This document shows, piece by piece, positions 1-6,434 of a stretch of 6,617 bases of DNA. Under the pieces are notes generated by a model, which was not told where the DNA came from, ran no database searches, and saw nothing but the letters and a program-made list of their open reading frames with translations. The stretch is from NCBI GenBank assembly GCA_934277845.1, contig CAKQVV010000092.1, forward strand, positions 1 through 6,617. Direction: 5' to 3'. Numbering within the stretch: position 1 is the stretch's first letter; each line of letters begins with the position of its first letter. The translations under genes and the position numbers were made by a program. Source of the stretch: an uncultured Clostridia bacterium (lineage in GTDB: Bacteria; Bacillota; Clostridia; Christensenellales; Pumilibacteraceae).

Positions 1-767
1 CAATTAATCTCATCAATCCGCTAAGCGAAGAGTTTTCCGTGATGCGTACTCAGCTTGTCGGAAGTATGCTGAACGTAGTTTATACAAACAGATCGAGAAA
101 GAACGGTGATTTCAGAATTTACGAGATTGCAAAGACTTATTTGCCGCACGTGCTGCCGCTTACGGAACTTCCCGACGAACACGATACTTTATGCATTGCG
201 TACTCGGGTAAAGACGAGAGTTTTTACACGCTGAAAGCGGCTGTCGAAGAGATATTAAAAGATTATATAATTGATTATAAATTAGTGCGTTCGACTGAAA
301 CCTATTTGCATCCCGGAATTTCGGCTGATTTAATTGTTGATAACATAAAAATCGGCGCATTCGGAAAAATTCATCCGATCGTTGCCGAAACCTACGGAAT
401 CGGAGAGGACGTGTACGTTGCCGAAATCGACGTAAGTAGTTTTATAGATAAACAAAAGCCGGTTGTGCAGTTTAAGACCTTGCCGAAATTTCCGTCGGTA
501 GATCGTGACCTCGCGGTGACCGTCGACAAAGACCGCGCAGTGGGCGAACTTATCGATTGTATAAAATCGGCTTGCGGCAATCTTTGTGAATCGGTCGAGC
601 TTTTCGATGTGTATTCGGGCGAACAGATAGAAAAAGGCAAAAAAAGCGTTGCATTCAATATAAGATTACGTTCGGACGAAGGAACTTTGGTTGATGCAAA
701 AATACAAGAAGTTATGAATGCCGTTATTGAATCGCTCGATAAGTATTGCGGCGCAAAGCTCAGGTAA
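1..767 (+). CDS. pheT: Phenylalanine-tRNA ligase beta subunit, C-terminal part (5' truncated by window edge)
   Basis: The gene enters from upstream; the frame is open from base 3 and stops at TAA 765-767, giving about 254 visible residues of a protein usually near 800. PheT pairs with PheS in a cytoplasmic heterotetramer that attaches phenylalanine to tRNA(Phe). The first residues, NPLSEEFSVMRTQL, are a hallmark of the PheT core domain. Further family signatures are FRIYEIAKTY (about 111-140), YLHPGISADL (about 306-335) and GKIHP (about 363-377). The last ~95 residues (about 483-764, beginning LPKFPSVDRDLAVTV) form the FDX-ACB domain, which contacts the tRNA anticodon stem. The end, GAKLR, is a natural PheT terminus. 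An ATG at 42 lies inside the conserved core, so it is not a start. In the usual HPGRSA-like stretch this copy has Ile in place of Arg. pheS is expected just upstream. Identification is secure. Confidence 0.96.
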   Translation, partial: INLINPLSEEFSVMRTQLVGSMLNVVYTNRSRKNGDFRIYEIAKTYLPHVLPLTELPDEHDTLCIAYSGKDESFYTLKAAVEEILKDYIIDYKLVRSTETYLHPGISADLIVDNIKIGAFGKIHPIVAETYGIGEDVYVAEIDVSSFIDKQKPVVQFKTLPKFPSVDRDLAVTVDKDRAVGELIDCIKSACGNLCESVELFDVYSGEQIEKGKKSVAFNIRLRSDEGTLVDAKIQEVMNAVIESLDKYCGAKLR

Positions 768-3098
768 TTGATTGACGAGAAAAACAACGGAATAGAAGTA
801 CTTGCTCCTGCGGGTAACCCGGACAGTTTACGTGCTGCCGTGATTAACGGCGCCGATGCTGTCTATTTAGGCGCGTCAGTATTCAGCGCAAGGGCGAAGG
901 CGGGAAACTTTACGCAAGAACAACTGATTGAAGCAGTGCGTTACTGTCATTTATTCGGAGTAAAAGTTTATCTTGCAGTAAATACAATCATAAAGCCGGA
1001 AGAGTATAAAGATGCGTTAATCACGGTAAAACATGCCGTTTGCGCAAAAGTTGATGCAATTATCGTACAAGATTTGGCATTTTTGAGCATTTTGCATAGT
1101 ACTATGCCAGACATAATCGTGCATTTAAGTACGCAGGCAGGCGTTCACAATGTTTATGGCGCAATAGTTGCCGAAAGGCTCGGAGCAAAGCGTGTAATAC
1201 TTTCGCGCGAGACGTTGATCGAAGATATACGAGAGATCCGTCAATCTACAAACCTTGAAATAGAGTGTTTTGTTCACGGCGCACTTTGCGTTGCATTTTC
1301 CGGGAATTGTTACTTTTCGTCACTTGCCACCGGGCTTAGTGGAAATCGCGGAAAATGTCTGCAATTTTGTCGTAAAAAATATTCCGCAGGAAGCCGCGAA
1401 GGATATTTTTTATCGGCAAAGGATATTAACCAATCCGATCGGATCAAAGATCTGATCGGCGCCGGTGTTACCTCTCTTAAAATCGAAGGCCGCATGCGCC
1501 GTGCCGAATATGTCGGAGAAGCTGTCAGACATTACAAAACATTATTGTCCGGCATTGCTGATTCCGGACACGATCTCAATATGCTTTTCAATCGCGGAAA
1601 CGGTTGCCACGCGTATTTAGATAACCCCACCGAAAACGTTATATATCCAAACATCCAAGGACATATCGGCGTCAAAGCAGGCGTGGTAAAATCGGTTAAG
1701 TGGAAGACTGCGGAGCTAAAACTCGATTCACCGTTACATGCCGGTGACGGCATTAAATTTATCCGAAACGGGTCGGAATGCGGTGGCGCCTCGATAGTTG
1801 CCGACGGATATAAAACCGGATTTGCGGGTGATGTGAAAGTTGGTGATGCGGTTCATATTACTTCCGATAAAAAAGTTCTGGACAAAATCAATGCCAGAAC
1901 AAGGAAAATTCCTGTCGCCGTATCGTTTTCATGCGCGTTGAATCAGCCTGTCGAAGTTTTCGCGATGACCGATAGAGGGAATGCGGTTACCGTTCGATCG
2001 GATTTTATTGTCGAATCGGCAAAAAATGCACCGATAGATGTCGCTGCGATCAAAGATTGTTTCGATAAGACCGGAGAGACCGAGTTTGTGTTATCGGAGT
2101 TTTGTTGTGATTTACCGGATGGCGTATTTATCGTCAAATCCGCGCTGAATGCACTGCGTCGTAACGTGTATGATTCTCTTACCGATAAAATTCTTTCATG
2201 CTACGAGGTAGAAAACGGACTGTTGCACATTGATAATAATACTGCAGGCTGTTATAATTCTTTGATTGAATATGCAGATGCGTTTGCAAAAACCGATGAA
2301 AAAAAATTTGCTTTAATTAAATCGGTATTGCCGAGCGCTGGCGGTCCGGGAAATTACAAGTATTCGCTTTCCGACGAAAAAGTCGTATTCAAATCCGATG
2401 ACGGCGACTTTTTACTTGCCTCGGCGGATAACTATGACGCCGCAATTTATTCGCCGGGAGAATATGATATCGATGTTGTTAAAACGATCGAAAAGATAGA
2501 AAGTGTAACAGGAAAACGCGTGTATCTTGATTTACCGATTATGCTCAGGAGCAAGGATATTGATACCATTGATAATATTTTCTCCGGTCAAGCCGTCAAT
2601 AACGTCATTATAAACAATATCGGCGAGTTGGAACTTTGCAAAAACAAAAACTGCATTTTAGGGAGCGCAATGAATATTGTAAATCCCGATTTCCCTGCGA
2701 GAAAAATAATGTCTGTCGAATATGACGGAAAAAATTTCGGAGATAATTATGCTTATGTATTCGGAAAATATCCGATAATGACTTTTTCACATTGTCCCAA
2801 AAAAACATTAAACGGTGGAAATTGCCTTCATTGCAACCGCGAACCGATAACGATTACAGATAAATCTAACGATTTCGACGTAGTTTTTTATAAGGTAGGG
2901 TTCTGTTATTCCAGACTTTTGAATTGCATCCCAACATGCGCGTTTGACTTGTGTCAAAAATATAATATTCGCCGCAAGGTAGTTGATTTTGTCGGGATGA
3001 CTCATGCAAGCCGCGGACAGATTATATGGGCACTGAAAAACGCAGAAAAGCCGTCGTTTCCGACTACCGGATCATATTTTTCAAAAAAACTGGATTGA
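768..3098 (+). CDS. U32 family protein with DUF3656 domain, RlhA-like (probable Fe-S RNA hydroxylase)
   Basis: This 776-residue protein is a long-form U32 'peptidase'. Characterised relatives (RlhA, TrhP, UbiU/V) are Fe-S proteins that hydroxylate rRNA, tRNA or ubiquinone precursors using prephenate or O2, rather than proteases. The N-terminal TIM-barrel-like domain opens with VLAPAGNPDSLRAAV (11-25). The U32 signature lies at 166-184 (E-C-F-V-H-G-A-L-C ... G-N-C-Y-F-S), and KIEGRMRRAEYV at 238-249. Likely cluster ligands are C174, C181, C197 and C201. FNRG at 274-277 precedes a beta-rich region (about 298-378). The DUF3656 domain follows at about 381-472, ending in the typical S-x-L-N-x-L-R-R. 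A second alpha/beta domain runs to the end, with cysteines at 676, 686, 689, 713, 720, 724 and 729. The start is TTG at 768, right after the pheT stop. The frame has no ATG until codon 113, so TTG is forced. There is no well-spaced Shine-Dalgarno, so translation is probably coupled to pheT. The exact substrate cannot be told from sequence. Confidence 0.9.
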   Translation: MIDEKNNGIEVLAPAGNPDSLRAAVINGADAVYLGASVFSARAKAGNFTQEQLIEAVRYCHLFGVKVYLAVNTIIKPEEYKDALITVKHAVCAKVDAIIVQDLAFLSILHSTMPDIIVHLSTQAGVHNVYGAIVAERLGAKRVILSRETLIEDIREIRQSTNLEIECFVHGALCVAFSGNCYFSSLATGLSGNRGKCLQFCRKKYSAGSREGYFLSAKDINQSDRIKDLIGAGVTSLKIEGRMRRAEYVGEAVRHYKTLLSGIADSGHDLNMLFNRGNGCHAYLDNPTENVIYPNIQGHIGVKAGVVKSVKWKTAELKLDSPLHAGDGIKFIRNGSECGGASIVADGYKTGFAGDVKVGDAVHITSDKKVLDKINARTRKIPVAVSFSCALNQPVEVFAMTDRGNAVTVRSDFIVESAKNAPIDVAAIKDCFDKTGETEFVLSEFCCDLPDGVFIVKSALNALRRNVYDSLTDKILSCYEVENGLLHIDNNTAGCYNSLIEYADAFAKTDEKKFALIKSVLPSAGGPGNYKYSLSDEKVVFKSDDGDFLLASADNYDAAIYSPGEYDIDVVKTIEKIESVTGKRVYLDLPIMLRSKDIDTIDNIFSGQAVNNVIINNIGELELCKNKNCILGSAMNIVNPDFPARKIMSVEYDGKNFGDNYAYVFGKYPIMTFSHCPKKTLNGGNCLHCNREPITITDKSNDFDVVFYKVGFCYSRLLNCIPTCAFDLCQKYNIRRKVVDFVGMTHASRGQIIWALKNAEKPSFPTTGSYFSKKLD

Positions 3099-3140
3099 TC
3101 GGAAATTGATTATAATGTTAGTTTCTCTGCCGACAGTTAG

Positions 3141-3168
3141 TTGATTTTTTTGCCGATTTCGGTTTAAT
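3141..3168 (+). promoter_or_regulatory. Candidate sigma-A promoter for mutS2
   Basis: A -35-like TTGATT (3141-3146, 4 of 6 consensus bases) lies 16 bases before a -10-like TTTAAT (3163-3168, 5 of 6). This would start transcription near 3175, leaving a leader of about 50 nt before the mutS2 ATG. One GTTAGTT repeat overlaps the -35 box. A perfect TATAAT at 3111-3116 is an alternative -10, but I find no acceptable -35 at 15-18 bases upstream. Such matches arise readily by chance in AT-rich DNA. Confidence 0.4.
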
Positions 3169-3214
3169 GCGAATAGTGAAATTTTTCAGAAATATACAAC
3201 AAAGTGTGTTAAGC

Positions 3215-3219
3215 GGAGG
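3215..3219 (+). promoter_or_regulatory. Shine-Dalgarno of mutS2 (GGAGG)
   Basis: GGAGG ends five bases before ATG 3225. This decides the start: an in-frame GTG at 3219-3221 overlaps the Shine-Dalgarno itself and is too close to be used, so translation should begin at ATG 3225. Confidence 0.88.
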
Positions 3220-3224
3220 TGAAA

Positions 3225-5618
3225 ATGCCGGACGATAAAGTTTATGCACTACTTGAATTTGATAAAGTCAAAGAAACTGTTGCGGAATATGCCGCTTCGT
3301 CGTTGACTGCTGCCGAAATACTGAATTCTACGCCGTCTTTCGATAAATTTGAAATCGAAAGAAATCTTTTGCTTACGCGCGAAGCGGATATTATGCTTAA
3401 TAAATTGCTTCTAAATCCCGTTTGCGCGTTTGATGATGTGACGGAAATTCTCGAAAAAGCGAGAAAAGATTCTACACTGTCTATGTCGGAGCTGTTGAAA
3501 ATAGGCAGATTGTTAAAAAGCGCGCGCGTTGCCCAAACAACTATAAACCGCACTCCGGACGAAATTGTGTTGTTAAAAGAAATCGTAAACGGAGCGATAA
3601 TAGACAAATCGCTTGAAAAAGACATTTTCGATATAATTCTCAGCGATTTTGAGATGAGTGATACGGCAAGCGATAAACTGTACGGACTTCGCAAAAAAAT
3701 ATTGAATTTAAATGCAAAACTGAAAGAAAAATTATTAAGTTACACCAGAGCGAACGATTCGTCGAAATATTTGCAGGATAATCTTGTAACGGTGAGAGAA
3801 GGCAGATATGTCTTGCCGGTCAAATCCGAATGTCGAGGCGAAGTTCCGGGACTGGTACACGACAGATCGGCTACAGGCTCTACGGTTTTCGTGGAACCGT
3901 TTGCAATAGTCGAACTTAATAATGAATTGCGATTGGTTATGGCGGAAGAGCAGGCAGAAGTGGAAAGAATTTTGCGTGCGTTATCCGACCGTGCGGCAAG
4001 AGGTTCTGATGCGACGTTTATTTGCCAAAATATATGTGCTACTATTGACGAAGTATTTTGTAAGGCGAAGTATTCTATAAAAATCCGAGGTGTTTTCCCC
4101 GAAATTTCGGATAAAACCATAGTAAAACTATCAGGCGCGCGACATCCGCTTATCGACGCAAAAAAGGTCGTTCCGATAGATATCGAATGTGGGGACGATT
4201 ATCGTATACTGTTGATAACCGGACCTAATACCGGCGGAAAAACCGTTTGCTTAAAAACGTTGGGACTGTTTTGTCTTATGGCTTATTTCGGATTGTATCT
4301 GCCTTGCGTTCAAGCTGAAATTTGCGTATTCGACGATATTTTTGTCGATATAGGCGACGAACAAAGCATAGAAAACGAGTTGAGTACTTTTTCTTCCCAC
4401 GTCATCAATCTTATATATATTACCGGACGCATGACAAAAAATTCTCTCGTGCTTTTGGATGAAGTGGGCGGCGGGACCGATCCGACCGAAGGCACCGCTC
4501 TTGCGGTGGGAATAATAAAATATACCGTCGACACGGGGGCAACCGCCGTATTTACGACTCACTACGACGAATTAAAAGAATTTGCGATGACTTGTCCGGA
4601 TGTCGAAAACGCCTGCATGCAGTTCGATGAAAAAACTTTATCGCCGACTTACAAATTGATTACGGGAATGCCGGGTACGAGTAACGCACTAAAAATTGCC
4701 AAACGACTCGGTCTCAACGCGAGCATAATCGATTACGCACAAAATACTATTTCGGAAGAGAAAGTTAAATTCGAGAAGGTTCTTCAAAATGCTGAAAACA
4801 TTAAAAACCAGTCATTAGCCGAACTCGAAGCTACGCGTACATTAAAAGAGTCGATTGTTGCCGAACGTGCCGAGCTGGAAAAGATGCGAACACAACTTAA
4901 TGCTTTGTTGGAAAAAATTCGAACAAACGCTGCTGCCGAAACCAAAAGACTTGTATCGAACTCTCTTGGACGCGCAAACGAAATTATCGAAGAAATGAAC
5001 GAACAAATGCGTTTAAATGATGAAGCCGCATTGCTGAAAGCGAAGAAATTGCGTACGGAACTCGAAAGTTTGTCGTTCCGATTAAACGATGAAGGCACAA
5101 AAATGCTTTGTGATCCGATTGACGATAATGAAATAAAGCCCGGAGTCGAAGTTGCGGTCAAAAATCTGAACACAGTGGGAACAGTTGTTTCCGCAGATTT
5201 AAAAAAACGTAAAGCGTTGGTACGAATGGGACTTATTACGACGTCGGTAACGTTTTCAAACCTCGGCAAACCCGTAAAAAATCGTGCGGAAAGGATGGAT
5301 GTTTTTAAAACCAAAACTAAAACCATACAGAATAAATCTACGCATCTCACAAGCGGCGAATCGGGAGGTTTTACGCAAAAAGAAATCAATGTTATCGGAA
5401 TGACCGTCAGCGAAGCAGTCGAAGCGATCGAGCCGTTTATCATTGCCATGAGCAACGAAGACGGAGCAAAAATTTTACGTATCGTTCACGGGAAAGGTAC
5501 CGGCGCTCTCGGCAGAGGAATTCAATCATATTTAAAGTCCAGTCCATTAGTTTCCGAGTATCGATACGGCAGGTACGGTGAAGGAGATAACGGCGTGACG
5601 ATAGTTACATTGAAATAA
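3225..5618 (+). CDS. mutS2: MutS2 family ATPase with C-terminal Smr domain
   Basis: This 797-residue protein has the usual MutS2 length. It lacks the MutS mismatch-recognition domain and keeps the core, ATPase and Smr domains. The core/clamp region includes LQDNLVTVREGRYVLPVK (183-200) and VHDRSATGSTVFVEP (211-225). The ATPase domain has Walker A GPNTGGKT (333-340), the DIGDEQSI and LSTFSSH signatures (375-392), Walker B with LLDEVGGGTDP (410-420) and TTHYDE (444-449). A charged coiled-coil stalk spans about 508-622, a KOW-like region about 637-682, and the Smr domain about 718-797 with HGKGTGAL (755-762) and GEGDNGVTIV (785-794). Family work shows MutS2 restraining homologous recombination in Helicobacter and splitting collided ribosomes in Bacillus. 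The sequence does not decide between these roles. The Smr LDLRG motif reads INVIG (721-725), and Walker B has GGGTDP where GAGTDP is usual. All ATPase motifs look intact. Confidence 0.96.
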   Translation: MPDDKVYALLEFDKVKETVAEYAASSLTAAEILNSTPSFDKFEIERNLLLTREADIMLNKLLLNPVCAFDDVTEILEKARKDSTLSMSELLKIGRLLKSARVAQTTINRTPDEIVLLKEIVNGAIIDKSLEKDIFDIILSDFEMSDTASDKLYGLRKKILNLNAKLKEKLLSYTRANDSSKYLQDNLVTVREGRYVLPVKSECRGEVPGLVHDRSATGSTVFVEPFAIVELNNELRLVMAEEQAEVERILRALSDRAARGSDATFICQNICATIDEVFCKAKYSIKIRGVFPEISDKTIVKLSGARHPLIDAKKVVPIDIECGDDYRILLITGPNTGGKTVCLKTLGLFCLMAYFGLYLPCVQAEICVFDDIFVDIGDEQSIENELSTFSSHVINLIYITGRMTKNSLVLLDEVGGGTDPTEGTALAVGIIKYTVDTGATAVFTTHYDELKEFAMTCPDVENACMQFDEKTLSPTYKLITGMPGTSNALKIAKRLGLNASIIDYAQNTISEEKVKFEKVLQNAENIKNQSLAELEATRTLKESIVAERAELEKMRTQLNALLEKIRTNAAAETKRLVSNSLGRANEIIEEMNEQMRLNDEAALLKAKKLRTELESLSFRLNDEGTKMLCDPIDDNEIKPGVEVAVKNLNTVGTVVSADLKKRKALVRMGLITTSVTFSNLGKPVKNRAERMDVFKTKTKTIQNKSTHLTSGESGGFTQKEINVIGMTVSEAVEAIEPFIIAMSNEDGAKILRIVHGKGTGALGRGIQSYLKSSPLVSEYRYGRYGEGDNGVTIVTLK

Positions 5619-5652
5619 ATACTTTGTTTTTATAGATTTTAATCGAAAATCG

Positions 5653-5682
5653 TTTTCAATTACAGCGGAATTGTGATATAAT
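5653..5682 (+). promoter_or_regulatory. Extended -10 sigma-A promoter for the membrane protein / cysteine desulfurase unit
   Basis: A perfect TATAAT (5677-5682) is preceded by TGA, giving the extended -10 form TGnTATAAT. TTTTCA (5653-5658, 4 of 6) lies 18 bases upstream as a -35. Transcription should start near 5689, about 134 nt before ATG 5823. The extended -10 makes up for the modest -35. A CAATT/AATTG dyad (5657-5673) sits within the spacer and could be an operator, but this is speculative. Confidence 0.7.
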
Positions 5683-5698
5683 AGTCATGCAATTTTTT

Positions 5699-5730
5699 AC
5701 GATTACTTGTAATTTTCCTCATCGCATCGT
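5699..5730 (+). repeat. Dyad pair in the leader: ACGAT/ATCGT around ATTAC-TT-GTAAT
   Basis: The inner perfect inverted repeat ATTACTTGTAAT (5702-5713) lies just downstream of the predicted transcription start. An outer ACGAT (5699-5703) can pair with ATCGT (5726-5730), but the two overlap and so cannot both form. The position fits an operator or a weak leader hairpin. The stems are short and AT-rich, and chance is a fair explanation. Confidence 0.25.
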
Positions 5731-5813
5731 TTATATGATAGTTTGTTTTCGATTAGCGTTGCGAAGTACTCAAAACAATGAATCCTTTCAGCGCAAAATA
5801 CCAGATATAAAAC

Positions 5814-5817
5814 GGAG
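5814..5817 (+). promoter_or_regulatory. Shine-Dalgarno of the membrane protein gene (GGAG)
   Basis: GGAG lies five bases before ATG 5823, a well-spaced ribosome binding site that supports this start and this strand for an otherwise uncharacterised gene. Confidence 0.75.
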
Positions 5818-5822
5818 ATAAA

Positions 5823-6434
5823 ATGGAAGTCTGTTACGAAAAAAATATAATCAACGAGTCGATCGACAAGCACAAAAAACGCAATACGATTTTTAATATA
5901 ATAAGGATTGTTGCGATAGTTTTGCTTGTTTTTGAAATATATTTCCTTATAGCATGGCAACCGATTCCGATCGACAAAGGCATACTGGCGGTTGTTCTTA
6001 GCATATTCGCATCGCTGGTTTTAATTTCTTTTCCCGTGTGTATTATCCTGGTTTTTACTCGACTTCTGAAACGCCTTAACGCGGAATATGATTATTATAT
6101 TCTCGGCGACATATTCAGAATAGTGCGTGTGGAAAACAGGAAAAAACGCAAAAAAATGCTCGAAACTCCGATTTCGGCTATTTCGTCGATAGGTCTTGTC
6201 GAAAGCGAAACTTACGATAAATTCTATGCTGACAAATACGTAAAAAAAATTCATGCTTTTTGCAATGATGATACGCTTTTAGGTTATTTTATGCTGTCCG
6301 ATGACGGTGAAAAAAAACTCGTAACAATGGAATTCGACAACGAGTTTGTAGCAAATCTCAAAAAAGCCGTTTCGTTAAGCGTATTTGACAATTCGATTAA
6401 ACTACTGAAAACAAAGGCGGAAACGCAGGAATGA
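5823..6434 (+). CDS. Small membrane protein of unknown function, two N-terminal helices (possibly DUF6106-like)
   Basis: This 203-residue protein has no function I can name. After a short charged N-terminus (KHKKR at 16-20) come two predicted membrane helices, about 24-45 and 53-79, separated by a short turn with WQPIPIDKG (45-53). The charged stretch KRLNAEYDY follows, then a soluble region (about 88-185) predicted to be mainly beta strands with a basic patch NRKKRKK (105-111). With basic residues on both sides of the hairpin, both ends probably lie in the cytoplasm. The layout resembles clostridial proteins grouped as DUF6106 and, more loosely, membrane-anchored bacterial PH-like domains; both links are from memory and tentative. 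No signal-peptide cleavage site is visible. Support for a real gene: extended -10 promoter, good GGAG site, sensible composition, and a 4-base overlap (ATGA) with the cysteine desulfurase gene, implying co-translation. Confidence 0.85.
   Translation: MEVCYEKNIINESIDKHKKRNTIFNIIRIVAIVLLVFEIYFLIAWQPIPIDKGILAVVLSIFASLVLISFPVCIILVFTRLLKRLNAEYDYYILGDIFRIVRVENRKKRKKMLETPISAISSIGLVESETYDKFYADKYVKKIHAFCNDDTLLGYFMLSDDGEKKLVTMEFDNEFVANLKKAVSLSVFDNSIKLLKTKAETQE

Larger units (their letters stand above)
3099..3224 (+). other. U32-mutS2 intergenic region (126 nt)
   Basis: This non-coding gap holds a candidate promoter, a pair of GTTAGTT direct repeats (3117-3123 and 3136-3142, 19 bases apart start to start), a T7 run (3145-3151) and a short CCGA-TT-TCGG dyad (3153-3162). 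None of these makes a convincing intrinsic terminator: the T run comes before the dyad, not after it, and the CTG-CCGA-CAG dyad before the T run has only three base pairs. Read-through from the pheT unit into mutS2 is therefore possible. Confidence 0.6.
5619..5822 (+). other. mutS2 to membrane-protein-gene intergenic region and leader (204 nt)
   Basis: The gap is AT-rich and contains a strong promoter (listed separately), then a leader of about 130 nt. A weak AT-rich dyad after mutS2 (GATTTT 5635-5640 with AAAATC 5646-5651) is not followed by a clean T run and is a poor terminator. It overlaps a second dyad (5641-5661, 8 of 9 pairs) that covers the -35 box. The leader holds ATTAC-TT-GTAAT (5702-5713), ACGAT/ATCGT (5699-5703 and 5726-5730) and TTGCG/CGCAA (5759-5763 and 5792-5796). 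I recognise no riboswitch or known RNA class. Confidence 0.55.

Noticed and set aside
392..787. Minus-strand open frame of 131 codons over the pheT end
   Set aside because: It is antisense to the conserved FDX-ACB domain and shows no recognisable protein features.
768..3098. U32 protein as a secreted collagenase or protease
   Set aside because: The family name is historical. There is no signal peptide, and the Fe-S-type cysteine pattern and DUF3656 domain fit the RNA hydroxylase branch.
3111..3116. Perfect TATAAT after the U32 gene as the mutS2 promoter
   Set aside because: No usable -35 lies at 15-18 bases, and the upstream TG is one base out of place for an extended -10. The TTGATT/TTTAAT pair downstream is preferred.
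3125..3165. Intrinsic terminator between the U32 gene and mutS2
   Set aside because: CTG-CCGA-CAG has only three pairs, and CCGA-TT-TCGG follows the T run instead of preceding it.
3219..3224. GTG 3219 as the mutS2 start
   Set aside because: It overlaps the GGAGG Shine-Dalgarno. ATG 3225 is correctly spaced from that site.
3242..4120. Minus-strand open frames of 150 and 126 codons inside mutS2
   Set aside because: They are shadows of the MutS2 coding frame, with low-complexity serine-rich translations.
4784..5455. Long minus-strand open frame of 223 codons
   Set aside because: It lies wholly antisense to the MutS2 stalk, KOW and Smr regions. Its serine- and phenylalanine-rich translation is what the reverse complement of a charged coiled coil gives, and it has no family features.
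5687..5821. Plus-strand 44-codon open frame in the leader (ATG 5687 to TAA 5819-5821), ending just before ATG 5823
   Set aside because: Its ATG is only four bases after the -10 box, so it has no RBS and would sit at or before the transcription start. The translation looks random.
5703..5960. Minus-strand open frame of 85 codons across the leader and membrane protein gene
   Set aside because: It is antisense to the promoter leader and to a well-supported gene, and I see no RBS or family match.
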